From Glacieibacterium sp964246975 (GTDB lineage: Bacteria; Pseudomonadota; Alphaproteobacteria; Sphingomonadales; Sphingomonadaceae), in assembly GCA_964246975.1 (NCBI GenBank), contig CAXTSL010000049.1, positions 1 through 22,285 on the forward strand: 22,285 nt of DNA, written 5' to 3'. This document shows, piece by piece, positions 21,808 to 22,285 of the stretch; position 1 is the stretch's first letter, and each line of letters begins with the position of its first letter. The notes beneath the pieces were generated by a model, which was given only the letters and a program-made list of their open reading frames with translations, was not told where the DNA came from and did no database searches. The translations under genes were made by a program, and so were the position numbers.

Positions 21808-22284
21808 ATGGCGACACAGTTGCGCGAGACCCCGGCGGCGCTGGGCAATCTCCTCCTCGTCGACGACGACGCGCCGTTCCGCCAGCGCCTGCAGGTGACG
21901 ATGGAGCGGCGCGGCTATGCCGTCACCGGTGCGGGGAGCCTGGCGGAGGCGCGTGCCGCGTTGGCGACGCTGACGCCGAGCCACGCCGTCGTCGACCTGC
22001 GGCTGGGCGACGGCAACGGCCTCGATTTCGTCGATGAGCTGCGCGCCCGCGATGCCGACATGCGGATCGTCGTACTGACCGGCTATGGCAACCTCGCCAC
22101 CGCCGTCGCGGCGGTCAAGGCGGGCGCGGTAGACTATCTCGCCAAGCCCGCCGACCCCGAGGAGATCATCCGCGCCCTCGAAGCCGCGCCCGGACAGCGT
22201 CCCGAGGCTCCCGCCGAGCCGATGTCCGCCGACCGCGTGCGCTGGGAACACATCCAGCGCGTCTATGAACTGTGCGAGCGCAAC
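21808..22284 (+). CDS. regA: RegA/PrrA/ActR family response regulator, 3'-truncated by window edge
   Basis: The first 159 residues of the partner of RegB are present. The receiver domain has the acidic pocket LLVDDD (residues 16-21), phospho-accepting Asp63 in VVDLRLGDGNG (the same number as in RegA), Thr91 in LTGYGN and Lys113 in LAKPAD. The linker ends in the diagnostic MSADRVRWEHIQRVYELCERN, given here only in part by its motif SADRVRWEHIQRVYE, which precedes the Fis-type helix-turn-helix that lies beyond the window. AAGGAG (21794-21799), overlapping the regB stop, fixes the ATG. Phosphorylated RegA binds promoters of photosynthesis, respiration, carbon or nitrogen fixation genes in other alphaproteobacteria. 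Confidence 0.95.
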   Translation, partial: MATQLRETPAALGNLLLVDDDAPFRQRLQVTMERRGYAVTGAGSLAEARAALATLTPSHAVVDLRLGDGNGLDFVDELRARDADMRIVVLTGYGNLATAVAAVKAGAVDYLAKPADPEEIIRALEAAPGQRPEAPAEPMSADRVRWEHIQRVYELCERN

Positions 22285-22285
22285 G

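Noticed and set aside
21808..21828. RegA begins MATQLRE, like MATRLRE of the DUF29 copies, at DNA level too
   Set aside because: Seven residues of similarity at a start codon without further match; coincidence is the simpler reading.

Overview
The window is a chromosomal stretch of a high-GC alphaproteobacterium, most likely Sphingomonadales. This rests on strong G/C bias at third codon positions, a RegB/RegA (ActS/ActR, PrrB/PrrA) redox two-component pair, two secreted S9A prolyl oligopeptidases, and short leaders with a CTA-containing -10-like box close to many start codons. The taxon is an inference. No rRNA, tRNA, CRISPR array or transposase was seen.

Left part (1-5114): the 3' end of dut, then three tandem DUF29 genes of identical length (155 aa), then a MoeB/ThiF/HesA-type adenylyltransferase and a DsrE-like protein joined by 4-base stop/start overlaps, then a bifunctional class A penicillin-binding protein. 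Two adjacent DUF29 units share a 256-bp block (one mismatch) with a 533-bp period, while the rest of each gene has diverged. This is the most unusual structure in the window.

Middle part (5092-12088): queG on the minus strand, convergent with the PBP gene; a HAD pyrimidine 5'-nucleotidase and dapD overlapping by ATGA; a small antitoxin/PIN-toxin module; then, on the minus strand, a secreted prolyl oligopeptidase and purB, separated by a striking nested double palindrome (10695-10764).

Right part (12089-22285): three consecutive genes for small secreted low-complexity proteins, the first two preceded by sequences resembling general-stress (sigma EcfG) promoters and the set closed by a good rho-independent terminator; a lone GT4 glycosyltransferase whose 3' end overlaps antisense with a second prolyl oligopeptidase; a DEAD-box RNA helicase with a DbpA-type RNA-binding domain; then the plus-strand series cvpA-cysS-regB-regA. 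RegB keeps the H-box and quinone motif but has Ser exactly where the redox-active Cys of the family is expected. regA runs off the right edge.

Most genes are housekeeping (nucleotide hygiene, cell wall, queuosine, lysine/DAP, purines, tRNA charging, redox control). The accessory or odd pieces are the DUF29 array, the TA module, the palindromic element and the small secreted protein cluster.
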